NCBI RefSeq assembly: GCF_012113595.1
Contig: NZ_CP050831.1
Coordinates: 5,022,001-5,086,000 of the forward strand
From: Bacteroides faecium
GTDB lineage: Bacteria; Bacteroidota; Bacteroidia; Bacteroidales; Bacteroidaceae
Direction of reading: 5' to 3'
Length of the DNA: 64,000 bases
A program made the position numbers and the translations under genes. Positions 25,243-34,532 of the stretch are shown here, one piece after another (the stretch's first letter is position 1; each line of letters begins with the position of its first letter). Below the pieces are notes generated by a model that did no database searches, had not been told where the DNA came from, and was given only the letters and a program-made list of their open reading frames with translations.

Positions 25243-26178
25243 ATGGATAGAAGGGACTTTTTAAAAACAGTAGCTATAACCGGAGCAGCTTTGACTATAC
25301 AGCGGTCGGAAGCTATGGAGGTATTAACTCAGACTATCAATAAAGCAAGCGGAGCTAATCCTGACCTGGTAGCCGTCATGGGTGGAGAGCCGGAAGCCAT
25401 GTTCCGTCGTGCCATAAGCGAACTGGGGGGTATGAAGCAATTCGTCAAACCGGGACAGAAAGTGGTCGTAAAGCCTAATATCGGTTGGGATAAAGTGCCG
25501 GAGCTGGCAGGGAATACAAATCCGAAATTAGTGGCGGAAATCGTGAAGCAATGTTTTGCCGCCGGAGCAAAAGAAGTGACTGTATTCGACCATACTTGCG
25601 ACGACTGGCAGAAATGTTACAAAAACAGTGGTATCGAAGCAGCCGCCAAAAGTGCGGGAGCTAAGGTTATGCCTGCTCATCTGGAATCTTACTACAAACC
25701 GGTAGACCTGCCAAATGGTAAAAAAATGAAGAAGGCAAAAGTACATGAAGCGATTCTGAATTGTGACGTGTGGATCAATGTCCCTATCCTGAAGAATCAT
25801 GGCGGAGCCAATCTGACAATCTCAATGAAAAATCATATGGGAATTGTATGGGATCGTGGTTTCTTCCATCAGAATGATTTGCAACAGTGCATAGCGGATA
25901 TATGTACGTTACAGAAAAAAGCAGTGCTCAATGTAGTAGACGCTTATCGGATTATGAAAACCAATGGCCCGCGGGGACGTTCGGCGTCAGATGTTGTCCT
26001 GGCAAAAGGATTGTTTATTTCACCGGATATTGTAGCCGTAGATACGGCTGCCGCCAAGTTCTTCAACCAGGTACGTGAGATGCCGTTGGATACCGTAGGA
26101 CATCTCTCCAAAGGAGAAGCTTTGAAAGTAGGTACCATGAATCTTGACAAACTGAATGTCAAGCGAATTAAGATGTAA
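25243..26178 (+). CDS. DUF362 domain protein with a Tat-type signal
   Basis: 311 residues. The N-terminus 'MDRRDFLKTVAITGAAL' is an exact twin-arginine motif (RRxFLK) with a hydrophobic core, so folded export is likely. DUF362 follows ('GQKVVVKPNIGWD', 'VTVFDHTCDDW', 'WINVPILKNHGGANLTISMKNHMG'). DUF362 proteins often accompany ferredoxins; the catalytic role is unknown. It is flanked by the ECF-S-like gene (15 bp) and the polyferredoxin (6 bp). Confidence 0.88.
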   Translation: MDRRDFLKTVAITGAALTIQRSEAMEVLTQTINKASGANPDLVAVMGGEPEAMFRRAISELGGMKQFVKPGQKVVVKPNIGWDKVPELAGNTNPKLVAEIVKQCFAAGAKEVTVFDHTCDDWQKCYKNSGIEAAAKSAGAKVMPAHLESYYKPVDLPNGKKMKKAKVHEAILNCDVWINVPILKNHGGANLTISMKNHMGIVWDRGFFHQNDLQQCIADICTLQKKAVLNVVDAYRIMKTNGPRGRSASDVVLAKGLFISPDIVAVDTAAAKFFNQVREMPLDTVGHLSKGEALKVGTMNLDKLNVKRIKM

Positions 26179-26184
26179 ATTATA

Positions 26185-27729
26185 ATGTTAAGAAAGATAC
26201 GTATCGTACTATCAGCCCTGCTTTTTGCGCTGATTACTTTTTATTTTATAGATTTCGCAGGGGTATTACCGAATAGTTTTCATAGGTTAGCACATATTCA
26301 ATTTATACCTGCGCTGATATCATTCAGCGTAGGTATATTACTTTTTCTTATTGTACTGACTTTGCTGTTCGGACGCGTTTATTGCTCAACGATTTGCCCG
26401 ATGGGTATTCTGCAAGATGTCGTTGCACGCATTTCCAAATCAACAGTAAAGAAAAAGAAAAGGTACAAATACAGCCCTGCCAAAAATATATTGCGATGGA
26501 GCATCGTCGGAGTGCTGGTAATTGCTTTTATTGGCAAATTCACTGCTGCAATAGGAATATTAGATCCGTATAGTGCTTACGGGCGTATTGCGGTGCACGT
26601 ATTCAAGCCTGTCTATATGTTAGGGAATAACTTGCTGGAATCTGTCTTTTCAAAATTTGAGAATTATACATTCTATCAGGTAGATATGTCTATGCTTAGT
26701 CTTTCTTCCCTGCTTATCTCAATACTCACATTCGGAATCATTATTATATTGGCATGGAAACATGGAAGAACCTGGTGCAACACAATTTGCCCCGTCGGGA
26801 CTGTACTCGGATTTTTAAGCCGCTTTTCTTTATTCAAGGTTCGCATTGACGCTACGAAATGCAATGGTTGCGGGCTTTGCGCTACCAAATGTAAAGCTGC
26901 CTGCATCAACAGTAAGGAACATATAATTGACCATAGTCGCTGTGTAGATTGTTTCAATTGTTTAGGGGCTTGCAAACAGAAGGCTTTGGTATATAGTCCT
27001 ACAGCAAAAAAGCAACAATCGCTTTCGGAAGGAGCTGCCACATTGACAACTACTGATTCTTCCAAACGACGTTTCCTTGTTGCTGGCCTTGTTACAGCCG
27101 GAGCAGCATCTAAGGTTCTCTCACAAGTCCAGGAATCTGTGGCAACCATGCAAGGAAAAAAGGCTTATAAAAAGGAAAATCCGATTACTCCACCGGGGTC
27201 TGTCAACCAGGAGCACTTCCAACAGAAATGCACGTCGTGTCATCTTTGTGTAAGCAAATGTCCGTCACATGTTCTGAAGCCGGCTTTCATGGAATATGGG
27301 CTGGCCGGCATGATGCAGCCTACTGTCAATTTCGATAAAGGATTCTGTAATTTCGACTGTACGGTTTGCGGAGATGTATGCCCCAACGGCGCCATTCTCC
27401 CCCTGACTGTTGAGCAGAAGCACCTCACCCAAATGGGAACTGTGGTATTTATCGAAGAAAACTGTATTGTCTACACAGACGGAACCAGTTGCGGAGCTTG
27501 TTCGGAGCACTGTCCCACTCAAGCCATCGCCATGGTACCTTACAGGGACGGGCTGACTATCCCTCATGTGAATACAGAAATATGTGTAGGTTGCGGTGGT
27601 TGTGAATATGTCTGCCCTGCACGTCCGTTCCGAGCTGTATATATTGAAGGAAATCCTGTGCAAAAAGAAGCAAAACCATTTAAAGAAAGCGAAGAACATA
27701 AAGTTGAAATTGATGGCTTCGGATTCTAA
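26185..27729 (+). CDS. Membrane-bound polyferredoxin, NapH/NapG-like fusion
   Basis: 514 residues. The first ~210 residues hold four to five TM helices and two NapH-type 'CSTICPMG' / 'CNTICPVG' motifs, followed by ferredoxin motifs 'CNGCGLCATKC' and 'CVDCFNCLGAC'. At 292-298 'SSKRRFLVAGLVTAGAA' looks like an internal Tat-type signal or anchor. After it come 'CTSCHLCVSKCP', 'CNFDCTVCGDVCP', 'CGACSEHCP' and 'CVGCGGCEYVCP', the NapG-like part. It probably passes electrons from the quinone pool to a periplasmic acceptor. The acceptor is unknown; the DUF362 protein is the obvious candidate. Confidence 0.85.
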   Translation: MLRKIRIVLSALLFALITFYFIDFAGVLPNSFHRLAHIQFIPALISFSVGILLFLIVLTLLFGRVYCSTICPMGILQDVVARISKSTVKKKKRYKYSPAKNILRWSIVGVLVIAFIGKFTAAIGILDPYSAYGRIAVHVFKPVYMLGNNLLESVFSKFENYTFYQVDMSMLSLSSLLISILTFGIIIILAWKHGRTWCNTICPVGTVLGFLSRFSLFKVRIDATKCNGCGLCATKCKAACINSKEHIIDHSRCVDCFNCLGACKQKALVYSPTAKKQQSLSEGAATLTTTDSSKRRFLVAGLVTAGAASKVLSQVQESVATMQGKKAYKKENPITPPGSVNQEHFQQKCTSCHLCVSKCPSHVLKPAFMEYGLAGMMQPTVNFDKGFCNFDCTVCGDVCPNGAILPLTVEQKHLTQMGTVVFIEENCIVYTDGTSCGACSEHCPTQAIAMVPYRDGLTIPHVNTEICVGCGGCEYVCPARPFRAVYIEGNPVQKEAKPFKESEEHKVEIDGFGF

Positions 27730-27813
27730 CTTCCCAAAAAAACTATTCATTATATTCCGCCTACTTTCAATAATTTCACTAAATTCGTGGCGTACTAAAG
27801 AAAATAGGATTTC

Positions 27814-28620
27814 ATGGAGGTATATACAAACAACTGGAATAGCCGGAAATATCAGATTGGCTATGCTCTGAGCGGAGGATTTATTAAAGGATTTGCCCAT
27901 TTGGGGGTAATGCAAGCTCTCTTGGAGCATGACATCAAACCGGACATTATCTCCGGAGTAAGTGCGGGAGCACTCGCAGGAGTTTTCTATGCGGACGGCA
28001 ACGAACCTCACAAAGTGCTTGATTATTTCTCCGGACATAAATTCCAGGACTTGACTAAATTGGTTATCCCCAAGAAAGGGTTATTCGACCTCTGTGAATT
28101 TATTGATTTTCTCCGGACGAACGTAAGGGCTAAGAATCTGGAAGATTTACAGATCCCTCTGATTATTACGGCAACCGACCTCGACCACGGGCGTATGGTT
28201 CATTTTCATCGTGGCACCATAGCGGAGCGGGTGGCTGCTTCCTGCTGTATGCCTGTCATGTTTGCTCCCGTTAATATAGAAGGAACTAATTATGTAGATG
28301 GCGGATTGATGATGAATCTTCCGGTTTCCACTCTCCGCCGGGTTTGTGACAAGGTGGTGGCTGTCAATGTAAGTCCCATCATGGCGCAAGATTATAAGAT
28401 GAATATTGTAAGCATCGCCATGCGTTCATTCCACTTTATGTTCCGTGCCAATACGTTTCCCGAAAGAGAAAAATGTGATTTGCTGATTGAGCCTTATAAC
28501 TTATATGGGTATAGCAACACAGAACTGGAAAAAGCAGAAGAAATCTTTGAACATGGATATAATACAGCCAACGAAGTGTTGAATCAATTGTTGGCAGAAA
28601 AAGGGAAAATATGGAAATAA
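27814..28620 (+). CDS. RssA-like patatin family protein
   Basis: 268 residues, compact patatin without signal peptide or TM. The oxyanion loop is 'LSGGFIKGFAHLG' (GGF in place of GGG), nucleophile S50 in 'ISGVSAGALAG', catalytic Asp in 'YVDGGLMMN'. Probably a cytoplasmic esterase or phospholipase. It lies 84 bp after the polyferredoxin and 22 bp before the GH13 gene, on the same strand. No link to either function is evident. Confidence 0.9.
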   Translation: MEVYTNNWNSRKYQIGYALSGGFIKGFAHLGVMQALLEHDIKPDIISGVSAGALAGVFYADGNEPHKVLDYFSGHKFQDLTKLVIPKKGLFDLCEFIDFLRTNVRAKNLEDLQIPLIITATDLDHGRMVHFHRGTIAERVAASCCMPVMFAPVNIEGTNYVDGGLMMNLPVSTLRRVCDKVVAVNVSPIMAQDYKMNIVSIAMRSFHFMFRANTFPEREKCDLLIEPYNLYGYSNTELEKAEEIFEHGYNTANEVLNQLLAEKGKIWK

Positions 28621-28642
28621 TCCATATTCTCCAAAAAGAACA

Positions 28643-30370
28643 ATGAATATGAATCATAAAAATCTACTCGATATGAATGACGAAAAGAAAATAATCATCT
28701 ATCAGGTGTTCACCCGCCTGTTTGGTAATAATAACAACCACTGTGTCTACAATGGTGACATAAGTGCCAACGGCTGTGGAAAAATGGCCGATTTCACCCT
28801 AAAAGCACTTGGAGAAATCAAGAAACTGGGTAGTACGCATATTTGGTATACAGGTATTATCGAACATGCTACGCAGACAGATTATCGCCGATACAATATC
28901 AGTCCCGACCATCCCGCTATCGTGAAAGGAAAAGCCGGCTCGCCTTATGCCATCAAGGATTATTACGATGTTGACCCGGATCTGGCAAACGATGTGCCGG
29001 GACGTATGAAGGAATTCGAGAATCTGGTACACCGTACCCATCGTGCCGGATTGAAAGTTATCATTGATTTTGTTCCCAATCATGTGGCCCGCCAATATCA
29101 TTCGGATGCACAGCCGGACGGCACTACGGAATTGGGAGCCAATGATGATTCAAGCTTGTCTTTCAGCCCTTACAATAATTTCTATTATATTCCACAGGCA
29201 GAACTTCATGCCCAGTTTGACATGAAAGACGGTGCCGCAGAACCTTATCGGGAATTTCCGGCGAAGGCAACAGGCAATAATCGTTTTGACGCTACTCCCA
29301 ATATCACCGACTGGTACGAAACAGTCAAACTGAACTATGGAGTGGACTATCAGAATGGTGGTACATGTCACTTTTCTCCGACTCCGGACACATGGATCAA
29401 GATGCTGGACATCCTTCTCTTTTGGGCATCCAAGGATATTGACGGCTTCCGCTGCGATATGGCTGAAATGGTTCCCGTTGAGTTTTGGGAATGGGCTATT
29501 CCACAGGTCAAAGAGGCTTATCCTGAAATTCTTTTCATCGCAGAAGTCTATAATCCGAATGAATACCGCAACTATCTGATGCGTGGCAAATTTGATTATT
29601 TATATGATAAAGTAGGCTTGTATGATACATTACGCAATGTAGCATGTGGATATGAATCTGCCGCTGCCATCACGCATTGCTGGCAAAGCCTGAACGGAAT
29701 TGAGAAAAGGATGCTCAACTTCCTCGAAAATCACGATGAGCAACGCATCGCTTCTAATTTCTTTGCCGGAAATCCACGTAAAGGGATTCCTGCGCTCATT
29801 GTTTCAGCCTGCATGAACACAAATCCTATGATGATTTACTTCGGCCAGGAATTTGGAGAAATGGGGATGGACAGTGAAGGATTCAGTGGAAGGGACGGAA
29901 GGACTACTATATTTGATTATTGGAGTGTAGACACGATTCGACGCTGGCGCAACGGAGGAAAATTCGACGGTAAGATGCTTACCGAAGATCATAAACGACT
30001 TTATGACATTTATCAGAAAGTGCTGACGCTTTGCAACGAGGAAAAGGCAATCACCCAAGGTGTATTCTTTGATTTAATGTATGCCAATATAAATGGCTGG
30101 CGCTTCAACGAACGCAAGCAATATACTTTTATGAGGAAATATAAAAATGAGTTGCTGTTCTTCGTTATTAATTTCGACAGCCAGTTGGTAGATGTGGCAA
30201 TCAATATACCTTCACACGCTTTCGACTTCTTGCAGATTCCTCAAATGGAGTCTTACCAGGCAGTAGACCTGATGACGGGCGCTAAAGAAGAAATCAGTTT
30301 ATTGCCTTATAAACCGACAGATGTTTCAGTCGGAGCCTATAATGGAAAGATACTGAAGATTACTTTTTAA
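28643..30370 (+). CDS. Alpha-amylase family glycoside hydrolase (GH13), cytoplasmic
   Basis: 575 residues with a (beta/alpha)8 GH13 core. Catalytic residues: nucleophile D272 in 'GFRCDMAEM', acid/base E301 in 'IAEVYN', transition-state stabiliser D365 in 'LENHDEQ'; region I is 'DFVPNHV'. The C-terminal ~90 residues form the usual beta domain. There is no signal peptide, so the substrate is intracellular alpha-glucan or maltodextrin. The second Met codon at 28673 (MNDEKK) is an equally possible start. Confidence 0.92.
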   Translation: MNMNHKNLLDMNDEKKIIIYQVFTRLFGNNNNHCVYNGDISANGCGKMADFTLKALGEIKKLGSTHIWYTGIIEHATQTDYRRYNISPDHPAIVKGKAGSPYAIKDYYDVDPDLANDVPGRMKEFENLVHRTHRAGLKVIIDFVPNHVARQYHSDAQPDGTTELGANDDSSLSFSPYNNFYYIPQAELHAQFDMKDGAAEPYREFPAKATGNNRFDATPNITDWYETVKLNYGVDYQNGGTCHFSPTPDTWIKMLDILLFWASKDIDGFRCDMAEMVPVEFWEWAIPQVKEAYPEILFIAEVYNPNEYRNYLMRGKFDYLYDKVGLYDTLRNVACGYESAAAITHCWQSLNGIEKRMLNFLENHDEQRIASNFFAGNPRKGIPALIVSACMNTNPMMIYFGQEFGEMGMDSEGFSGRDGRTTIFDYWSVDTIRRWRNGGKFDGKMLTEDHKRLYDIYQKVLTLCNEEKAITQGVFFDLMYANINGWRFNERKQYTFMRKYKNELLFFVINFDSQLVDVAINIPSHAFDFLQIPQMESYQAVDLMTGAKEEISLLPYKPTDVSVGAYNGKILKITF

Positions 30371-30397
30371 GTAAAAGCTAAGATTTATATACTCATT

Positions 30398-30430
30398 ATA
30401 ACCCGGTCATTACGAATGATCGGGTTATTT
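30398..30430 (+). terminator. Terminator after the GH13 gene
   Basis: 14-bp stem ATAACCCGGTCATT / AATGATCGGGTTAT with one G-T wobble and an ACG loop, then TTT. Confidence 0.85.
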
Positions 30431-30503
30431 TATGCATATCACTCAAACAAATATTCTCAAAGGCTGTTTTAGGTAGATAAATAATACTCTAAACTCAAGG
30501 CTT

Positions 30504-30992
30504 ATGAAAAAGATTAATATCGGGGCGTTCGTATTGATTTTGTTAATGTCCATATCAGCTTTTGCGGACACCCCTCCCAGTAATGTGCAGGGCACTTTCA
30601 AAAAAATGTATCCGAAGGCCACTGGTATAGCCTGGTCACAGGATGGCGGATATTATTGCGCGAATTTTGTAAAGAATGGATTTACTAAAAATGTATGGTT
30701 CAATACACAGGGGCAATGGGCTATGACGCAGACTGACCTTGTTAGTCTTGACCGCTTGTCACCCACTATTTACAATGCATTTGTATCCGGTCCTTATGCG
30801 AGCTGGGTAGTGGATGATGTGACTATGGTAGAATTTCCGAAATGGCAGGCTATTATAGTAGTTAAGGTAGGACAAGACAATGTAGACATCAAATATCAAT
30901 TATTCTATACTCCACAGGGGATGCTACTGAAGACACGGAACGTCAGTTATATGTATGACATTCTTGGTCCAGATACATTTTTATCCAATTAA
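30504..30992 (+). CDS. PepSY-like (PF11396-type) exported protein
   Basis: 162 residues with a signal peptide (MKKINIGAFVLILLMSISAFA). The mature part has the PepSY-like pattern 'FKKMYPKATGIAWSQDGGYYCANFV', 'VWFNTQGQWAMTQTDL' and 'WQAIIVVKVGQDNVDIKYQLFYTPQGMLLKT', with two repeat-like halves. Such proteins are small periplasmic or surface-linked proteins of unknown function in Bacteroides. It is monocistronic between two terminators. Confidence 0.8.
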   Translation: MKKINIGAFVLILLMSISAFADTPPSNVQGTFKKMYPKATGIAWSQDGGYYCANFVKNGFTKNVWFNTQGQWAMTQTDLVSLDRLSPTIYNAFVSGPYASWVVDDVTMVEFPKWQAIIVVKVGQDNVDIKYQLFYTPQGMLLKTRNVSYMYDILGPDTFLSN

Positions 30993-31019
30993 AAGAGACT
31001 GTTATATATAAAAAGAAGC

Positions 31020-31050
31020 CCTCGCAAATCATTGAATATTTGCGAGGACT
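31020..31050. terminator. Bidirectional terminator between the PepSY-like gene and glgB
   Basis: 10-bp perfect stem CCTCGCAAAT / ATTTGCGAGG with a CATTGAAT-like loop. It is flanked by A-run and T-rich sequence in the convergent gap. Confidence 0.85.
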
Positions 31051-31070
31051 CTTTATTTAAAAACAAAAAA

Positions 31071-33083
31071 TTACTTTTTCTTTCTAAGCACTACGGCAGT
31101 GCGTGCAGGAATATAAAGTTTTAACCACTCTTTCTTTTCCTTCTTATACAGTGGATCGGCTATTGTAAAATGAACGACAGAATCATCTGCCAAACCGTTT
31201 CCGCCGAATGCTACATTATCCGTATTCAGTATTACTTCATAGGCGCCCGGAGCTACCAAGAATCCATAATCAGCGAATGACTGTTTCGGATTGAAGTTAA
31301 AGACGAATATCAAATCCTTACGTCCATAAGCCAATACCTGGTCGCCGTCATTATGCCAGATTTCCTGAATCGGTGTTTCCTGGAAGTCTTTTACACTCTT
31401 GATTACTTTCAGCATTTCCGCGTCAAAGTCACCCATATAGTGATAAGTCAGATTCTTATTGTCTACCAAGTCCCATTGGCGACGGGCATATTTGCATGAC
31501 CATCCGTTACCCTCACGTGGAAAGTCAATCCATTCAGGATGACCGAATTCATTTCCCATGAAATTCAGATAACCACCGTTAATGGTAGAAGATGTCAATA
31601 AACGAATCATTTTGTGCAGGGCAATACCCCGATTGACTACATAATTTTCATCTCCTTTTTGCATATGCCAATACATATCAGCATCAATCAGACGGAAGAT
31701 GATTGTCTTATCTCCTACCAATGCCTGGTCGTGACTTTCTGCATAAGATATGGTCTTTTCATCCTGACGGCGATTGGTCACTTCCCAGAACATACTGGAA
31801 GGTTTCCAGTCCTCATCAATCTTTTCTTTGATTGTCTTAATCCAGTAATCAGGAATGTTCATAGCCATACGATAATCGAATCCGTAGCCACCGTCTTCTA
31901 CCTTCGCAGCCAATCCCGGCATGCCGGAAACTTCTTCCGCTATTGTGATTGCTTTCGGATTGACCTGATGAATCACTTCATTAGCCAATGTCAGGTAGCC
32001 AATTGCATTATCATCCTGATGACCGTTGAAATAATCTCCATAATTACAGAAAGCTTCACCTAATCCATGACTATAATATAGCATAGATGTTACTCCATCA
32101 AAACGGAATCCGTCGAACTTATATTCTTCCAACCAATATTTGCAGTTGGACAGCAGGAAATGAATTACTTCATTCTTGCCATAGTCAAAGCAAAGAGAAT
32201 CCCAAGCCGGATGTTCGCGGCGACCGCCCGGATAAAAGTACTGGTTCGGATCACCGGCAAAATTCCCTAATCCTTCCACTTCGTTCTTTACGGCATGTGA
32301 ATGAACGATGTCCATAATCACAGCAATTCCCATTTCATGGGCAGCATCAATCAATGCTTTCAATTCGTCGGGAGTTCCGAAACGTGAAGAGGCGGCGAAG
32401 AAACTGGATACATGATACCCGAAACTTCCATAATAGGGATGTTCCTGGATTGCCATAATCTGAATACAGTTGTATCCTTCCTTAGCAATGCGTGGAAGCG
32501 TTTTTTCACGGAATTCGTTATAGGTTCCGACCTTTTCTTCCTGTTGCGCCATTCCGATATGACACTCATAAATCAGCAAAGGATTGGTGGTGGGCTTAAA
32601 GGTTTTCTTCTTGAATTTATAGGGTTTCTCCGGTGCCCATACTTGTGCACTGAATATCTTGGTCTGTTCATCCTGAACAACACGTGTAGCCCAAGCAGGT
32701 ATACGCTCACCTTGGCCACCATCCCAATATATATTCAGCTTATATAAGTCGCCATGATGAATGGCATCTGCCGGCAGATTAATCTCCCAAATCCCATTCT
32801 TTAGCTTTTTCAACTTGTAGGCATCCTTTTCTTCCCAGTTGTTAAACGTGCCTACCATATATATATGTGTAGCATTCGGTGCCCATTCGCGGAAGGTCCA
32901 TCCTTTATCAGTGCGGTGCAATCCGAAATAAAGATAACCTGATGCAAAGTCTGAAAGAGTCTGTTTTCCCTTATTGGTCAGTTCGGCTTCCTTGTCCAAC
33001 ACAAACTGATGACGACCTGCAATAGCATCGGCAAAAGGTTCCAGCCAAGGATCATTTTTTATAAGATTAAGTGTCTTTTCCAT
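31071..33083 (-). CDS. glgB: 1,4-alpha-glucan (glycogen) branching enzyme
   Basis: 670 residues. N-terminal CBM48 region (~55-150, 'FREWAPNATHIYMVGTFNNW'), GH13 core with nucleophile D329 in 'DGFRFDGVTSMLYYSHG', acid/base Glu in 'TIAEEVSGMPGL' and Asp in 'YAESHDQALVGDKT'. The 'DGVTSMLY' context is the eukaryote-like branching-enzyme type (GH13_8) rather than the E. coli GlgB type (GH13_9); this is from family knowledge. It forms the alpha-1,6 branches of glycogen in the cytoplasm. It is last in an operon with the YhcH-like and DUF2461 genes. Confidence 0.95.
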   Translation of the reverse strand: MEKTLNLIKNDPWLEPFADAIAGRHQFVLDKEAELTNKGKQTLSDFASGYLYFGLHRTDKGWTFREWAPNATHIYMVGTFNNWEEKDAYKLKKLKNGIWEINLPADAIHHGDLYKLNIYWDGGQGERIPAWATRVVQDEQTKIFSAQVWAPEKPYKFKKKTFKPTTNPLLIYECHIGMAQQEEKVGTYNEFREKTLPRIAKEGYNCIQIMAIQEHPYYGSFGYHVSSFFAASSRFGTPDELKALIDAAHEMGIAVIMDIVHSHAVKNEVEGLGNFAGDPNQYFYPGGRREHPAWDSLCFDYGKNEVIHFLLSNCKYWLEEYKFDGFRFDGVTSMLYYSHGLGEAFCNYGDYFNGHQDDNAIGYLTLANEVIHQVNPKAITIAEEVSGMPGLAAKVEDGGYGFDYRMAMNIPDYWIKTIKEKIDEDWKPSSMFWEVTNRRQDEKTISYAESHDQALVGDKTIIFRLIDADMYWHMQKGDENYVVNRGIALHKMIRLLTSSTINGGYLNFMGNEFGHPEWIDFPREGNGWSCKYARRQWDLVDNKNLTYHYMGDFDAEMLKVIKSVKDFQETPIQEIWHNDGDQVLAYGRKDLIFVFNFNPKQSFADYGFLVAPGAYEVILNTDNVAFGGNGLADDSVVHFTIADPLYKKEKKEWLKLYIPARTAVVLRKKK

Positions 33084-33101
33084 ATCAGAATTGAATTTAG
33101 A

Positions 33102-33548
33102 TTATGCTTTTACTTTTACGATTACTTTCTTCACACCGTCCGGGGTAATGCCGGGAGCGTGTCCGTCCTGTGGAAAGAAGATAGCAAACATTCCCGGTTT
33201 CACGGCAACGTATGTTTCAGCTAATCCTTCAAAGAAAGTTATGTCCTTTTCTGCGTTATAAGGAGCATCTGCAGGAACACAGTCCTTAGCAGCAGTATAA
33301 CCCATAATTTCTGTTCCTGACAATGGAATCTGAATATCTATAAATTCGTTATGTGTTTCCAGTTTGGCCTCTTCCTTGGTCTTTGGCTTAGCTTGTGCGA
33401 TATTCACCAGCAGATCTTTTCCTTTCAATTCAGTCTTACCGATTTCCATGGCTTGAAGGTCATGAGATTTCAGAAACTCAATAGCCTGTGCAAATAAAGG
33501 ATTTAAAGACGCATATTTCTCCAGATTTTCTAAAGTATCTACTACCAT
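33102..33548 (-). CDS. YhcH/YjgK/YiaL family protein (DUF386)
   Basis: 148 residues, cupin-like fold. Conserved residues for the metal/ligand pocket are visible: 'HNEFIDIQIPLSGTEIMGY', 'FFEGLAETYVAVKPGMFAIFFPQDGHAPG'. Members include EbgC and sialic-acid anomerase-like proteins, so sugar anomer handling is the usual idea. It precedes glgB by 18 bp and follows the DUF2461 gene by 33 bp. Confidence 0.92.
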   Translation of the reverse strand: MVVDTLENLEKYASLNPLFAQAIEFLKSHDLQAMEIGKTELKGKDLLVNIAQAKPKTKEEAKLETHNEFIDIQIPLSGTEIMGYTAAKDCVPADAPYNAEKDITFFEGLAETYVAVKPGMFAIFFPQDGHAPGITPDGVKKVIVKVKA

Positions 33549-33581
33549 ATAAGTTCAATTTTAAAGTTTATATTTTGGGTA

Positions 33582-34256
33582 TTATTCAAAATCATCAATC
33601 GTATAATTTATAAAATCGGCAAACCGCTTGAATTGGCGGAACACCTTATCTATCTGCTCCAATACATCCGGTTGGGTAAAGAAGTTATCGGGGACATTAT
33701 AGGAACAGACATATTCCTTGCATTTCAGATAATCAATGTACTTGAAATCCTTCGGGAAACCTTTAGGAGCTGTTTTCAGGAAGTCTTCTCCAATCACCGG
33801 AAAGTATTGCTTAAATTCCGGATCTTCCACGATAGCGACAAACTCTTCAATATTATCATAAATAGACTGCCGAACGGCTTTCAGGATATTGGAAGGCAGA
33901 CACAGACTTCCGCCGGCAAGCATAGAGCCATCGGGTTGCAGGTGCACATAGTATCCACAATGATCAGATTTCTTGCCTTTTGCATTGATATAACCACCGA
34001 AATGTATTTTATAAGGTGTTTTATCCGAAGAGAAGCGGGTATCCCGGTAAATGCGATAGGTACAGTCTTTGGGTTGAACTCCCCGAATTGTTTCATCAAA
34101 CAGGGAAATACGGGCAATCACTGTTGCCAAAAAATTATCAAACTCGGCACGGGCTATCTCATATTCTGCCTTATGCTCATTAAACCACTCACGATTATTG
34201 TTCGCGGAAAGATCTTTTAAAAACTGAAAGATAACGGGTATGTTCATCTTTATCAT
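33582..34256 (-). CDS. DUF2461 domain-containing protein
   Basis: 224 residues. Family hallmarks: 'FLKDLSANNNREWFNEHKAEYE' at the start, 'YRIYRDTRFSSDKTPYKIHFGGYI' and 'GYYVHLQPDGSMLAGG' in the middle. No enzymatic role is known to me. It heads the minus-strand operon with the YhcH-like gene and glgB. An in-frame second Met (MNIPVIF) three codons in is an alternative start. Confidence 0.9.
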   Translation of the reverse strand: MIKMNIPVIFQFLKDLSANNNREWFNEHKAEYEIARAEFDNFLATVIARISLFDETIRGVQPKDCTYRIYRDTRFSSDKTPYKIHFGGYINAKGKKSDHCGYYVHLQPDGSMLAGGSLCLPSNILKAVRQSIYDNIEEFVAIVEDPEFKQYFPVIGEDFLKTAPKGFPKDFKYIDYLKCKEYVCSYNVPDNFFTQPDVLEQIDKVFRQFKRFADFINYTIDDFE

Positions 34257-34273
34257 TTTCTATTATTATCCTA

Positions 34274-34308
34274 CAAACGTACAAATTTTATTTCATATAA
34301 ACTACAAA
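34274..34308 (-). promoter_or_regulatory. Probable promoter of the DUF2461-glgB operon
   Basis: Minus-strand TACGTTTG (34281-34274) fits the -7 box, 18 nt before the ATG. TTTG (34308-34305) stands 23 bp upstream, slightly long. Confidence 0.5.
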
Positions 34309-34324
34309 AGGGGGCAAAAGGACA

Positions 34325-34355
34325 TAAAAAAAGCATCGGCCTGGTAAACCGATGC
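34325..34355 (-). terminator. Terminator downstream of pabC
   Basis: 7-bp stem GCATCGG / CCGATGC (34333-34339 and 34349-34355), followed by seven T on the minus strand. A weaker second hairpin with a T-run (ACAGA-AGAG-TCTGT on the minus strand, near 34372-34392) precedes it. The ~130 bp between pabC and these hairpins holds no ORF and could be 3' UTR or a small RNA. Confidence 0.75.
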
Positions 34356-34532
34356 TCTAACACATTTATCAAAAAAACAGACTCTTCTGTCTCTGACGTA
34401 CTTTAGCTTTCACAAGTGGAGTACAATCTCTTTAATTAATCTTATATCTAATACTATGAAAAACACATAAATATAACAGTACAAAAGTGGCTTTTGTTCA
34501 GCAGTTCTCTGTATATTTCAGTTAATTATAGT

